64,000 nucleotides of DNA from Psychrobacter fulvigenes. Lineage in GTDB: Bacteria > Pseudomonadota > Gammaproteobacteria > Pseudomonadales > Moraxellaceae. The notes under the pieces are model-generated. The model was not told where the DNA came from. It ran no database searches and was given only the letters and a program-made list of their open reading frames with translations. The translations under genes and the position numbers were made by a program. This document shows positions 63,966 to 64,000 of this stretch, one piece after another. Positions within the stretch are counted from its first letter, which is position 1, and each line of letters opens with the position of its first letter. The stretch lies in assembly GCF_904846155.1 (NCBI RefSeq), contig NZ_CAJGZP010000001.1, positions 2,108,001 to 2,172,000 of the forward strand. The letters are read 5' to 3'.

Positions 63966-64000
63966 ACTTAAACCGTCCAAGTTTAGGGGGTCAGTCCATC

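Larger units (their letters stand above)
62569..63998 (+). mobile_element. IS3-family insertion sequence, complete (~1430 bp)
   Basis: Terminal inverted repeats match at 20 of 25 positions: left end TGAACTGACCCCCATAAGTT, right end (read inward) TGGACTGACCCCCTAAACTT. Between them lie orfA and orfB with an A AAA AAG slippery heptamer, the standard IS150-type design. Bases TCT precede the left end and TC follows the right end up to the window edge, consistent with a 3-bp target duplication that cannot be fully read. Confidence 0.92.

Noticed and set aside
1..64000. tRNA, rRNA genes and CRISPR arrays
   Set aside because: No cloverleaf, rRNA-like or regularly spaced direct-repeat pattern was noticed on either strand; a covariance-model scan was not possible here.

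Overview
The window looks like chromosomal DNA of a Moraxellaceae gammaproteobacterium, most likely Psychrobacter. The basis is the character of the housekeeping proteins (RpoD, DnaG, NrdA, BamD, RluD), a moderate base composition, and several short palindromic repeat families scattered between genes. This placement comes from protein character only; no database search was run. I found no rRNA, tRNA or CRISPR array.

Layout. 1-9.4 kb: a TyrB-type aminotransferase, a fusion of a TVP38/DedA-like membrane domain to a pyridine-nucleotide-disulfide oxidoreductase, an ynjBCD ABC transporter with the ynjF phosphatidyltransferase, and a sterol-desaturase-family di-iron protein. 9.4-12 kb: a cobC-cobS-cobT lower-ligand assembly cluster for cobalamin on the minus strand. 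12-26 kb: metabolic genes (glycerate kinase, glyoxalase-fold protein, enoyl-CoA hydratase, flavin amine oxidase, CoA transferase, acetylpolyamine-amidohydrolase-like enzyme, SDR, acyl-CoA dehydrogenase), their LysR and GlxA-type regulators, and ArfB.

27-34.3 kb: a group that reads as a 2-ketoarginine/guanidinobutyrate catabolic locus. It holds a YjiH-type membrane protein, an AruI-like ThDP decarboxylase, a guanidinobutyrase/agmatinase-type ureohydrolase with a divergent LysR gene, and a nearby dadA-ridA pair. D-amino-acid or arginine oxidation would give the keto acid, AruI would decarboxylate it, and the ureohydrolase would release urea. The transaminase and aldehyde dehydrogenase of that route are not in the window.

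34.5-54.7 kb: core cell functions: SMR efflux, a UvrD-like helicase, NlpD, SurE, a PBP5/6-type carboxypeptidase, a flavodoxin, PgeF/YfiH, divergent rluD and bamD, dnaG and rpoD. Then comes a TPP riboswitch with its own intrinsic terminator ahead of tenA and a methyltransferase, and a DUF493 gene. Two MITE-like elements flanked by TA lie in this part.

54.7-64 kb: class Ia ribonucleotide reductase. nrdA is preceded by paired NrdR-box-like sites 32 bp apart. It is separated from nrdB-yfaE by an AT-rich two-gene membrane/coiled-coil cassette enclosed by palindromic repeats, plus a small lysine-rich protein gene. The window ends with a complete IS3-family element that has a programmed -1 frameshift site and appears to have landed in the yfaE terminator.
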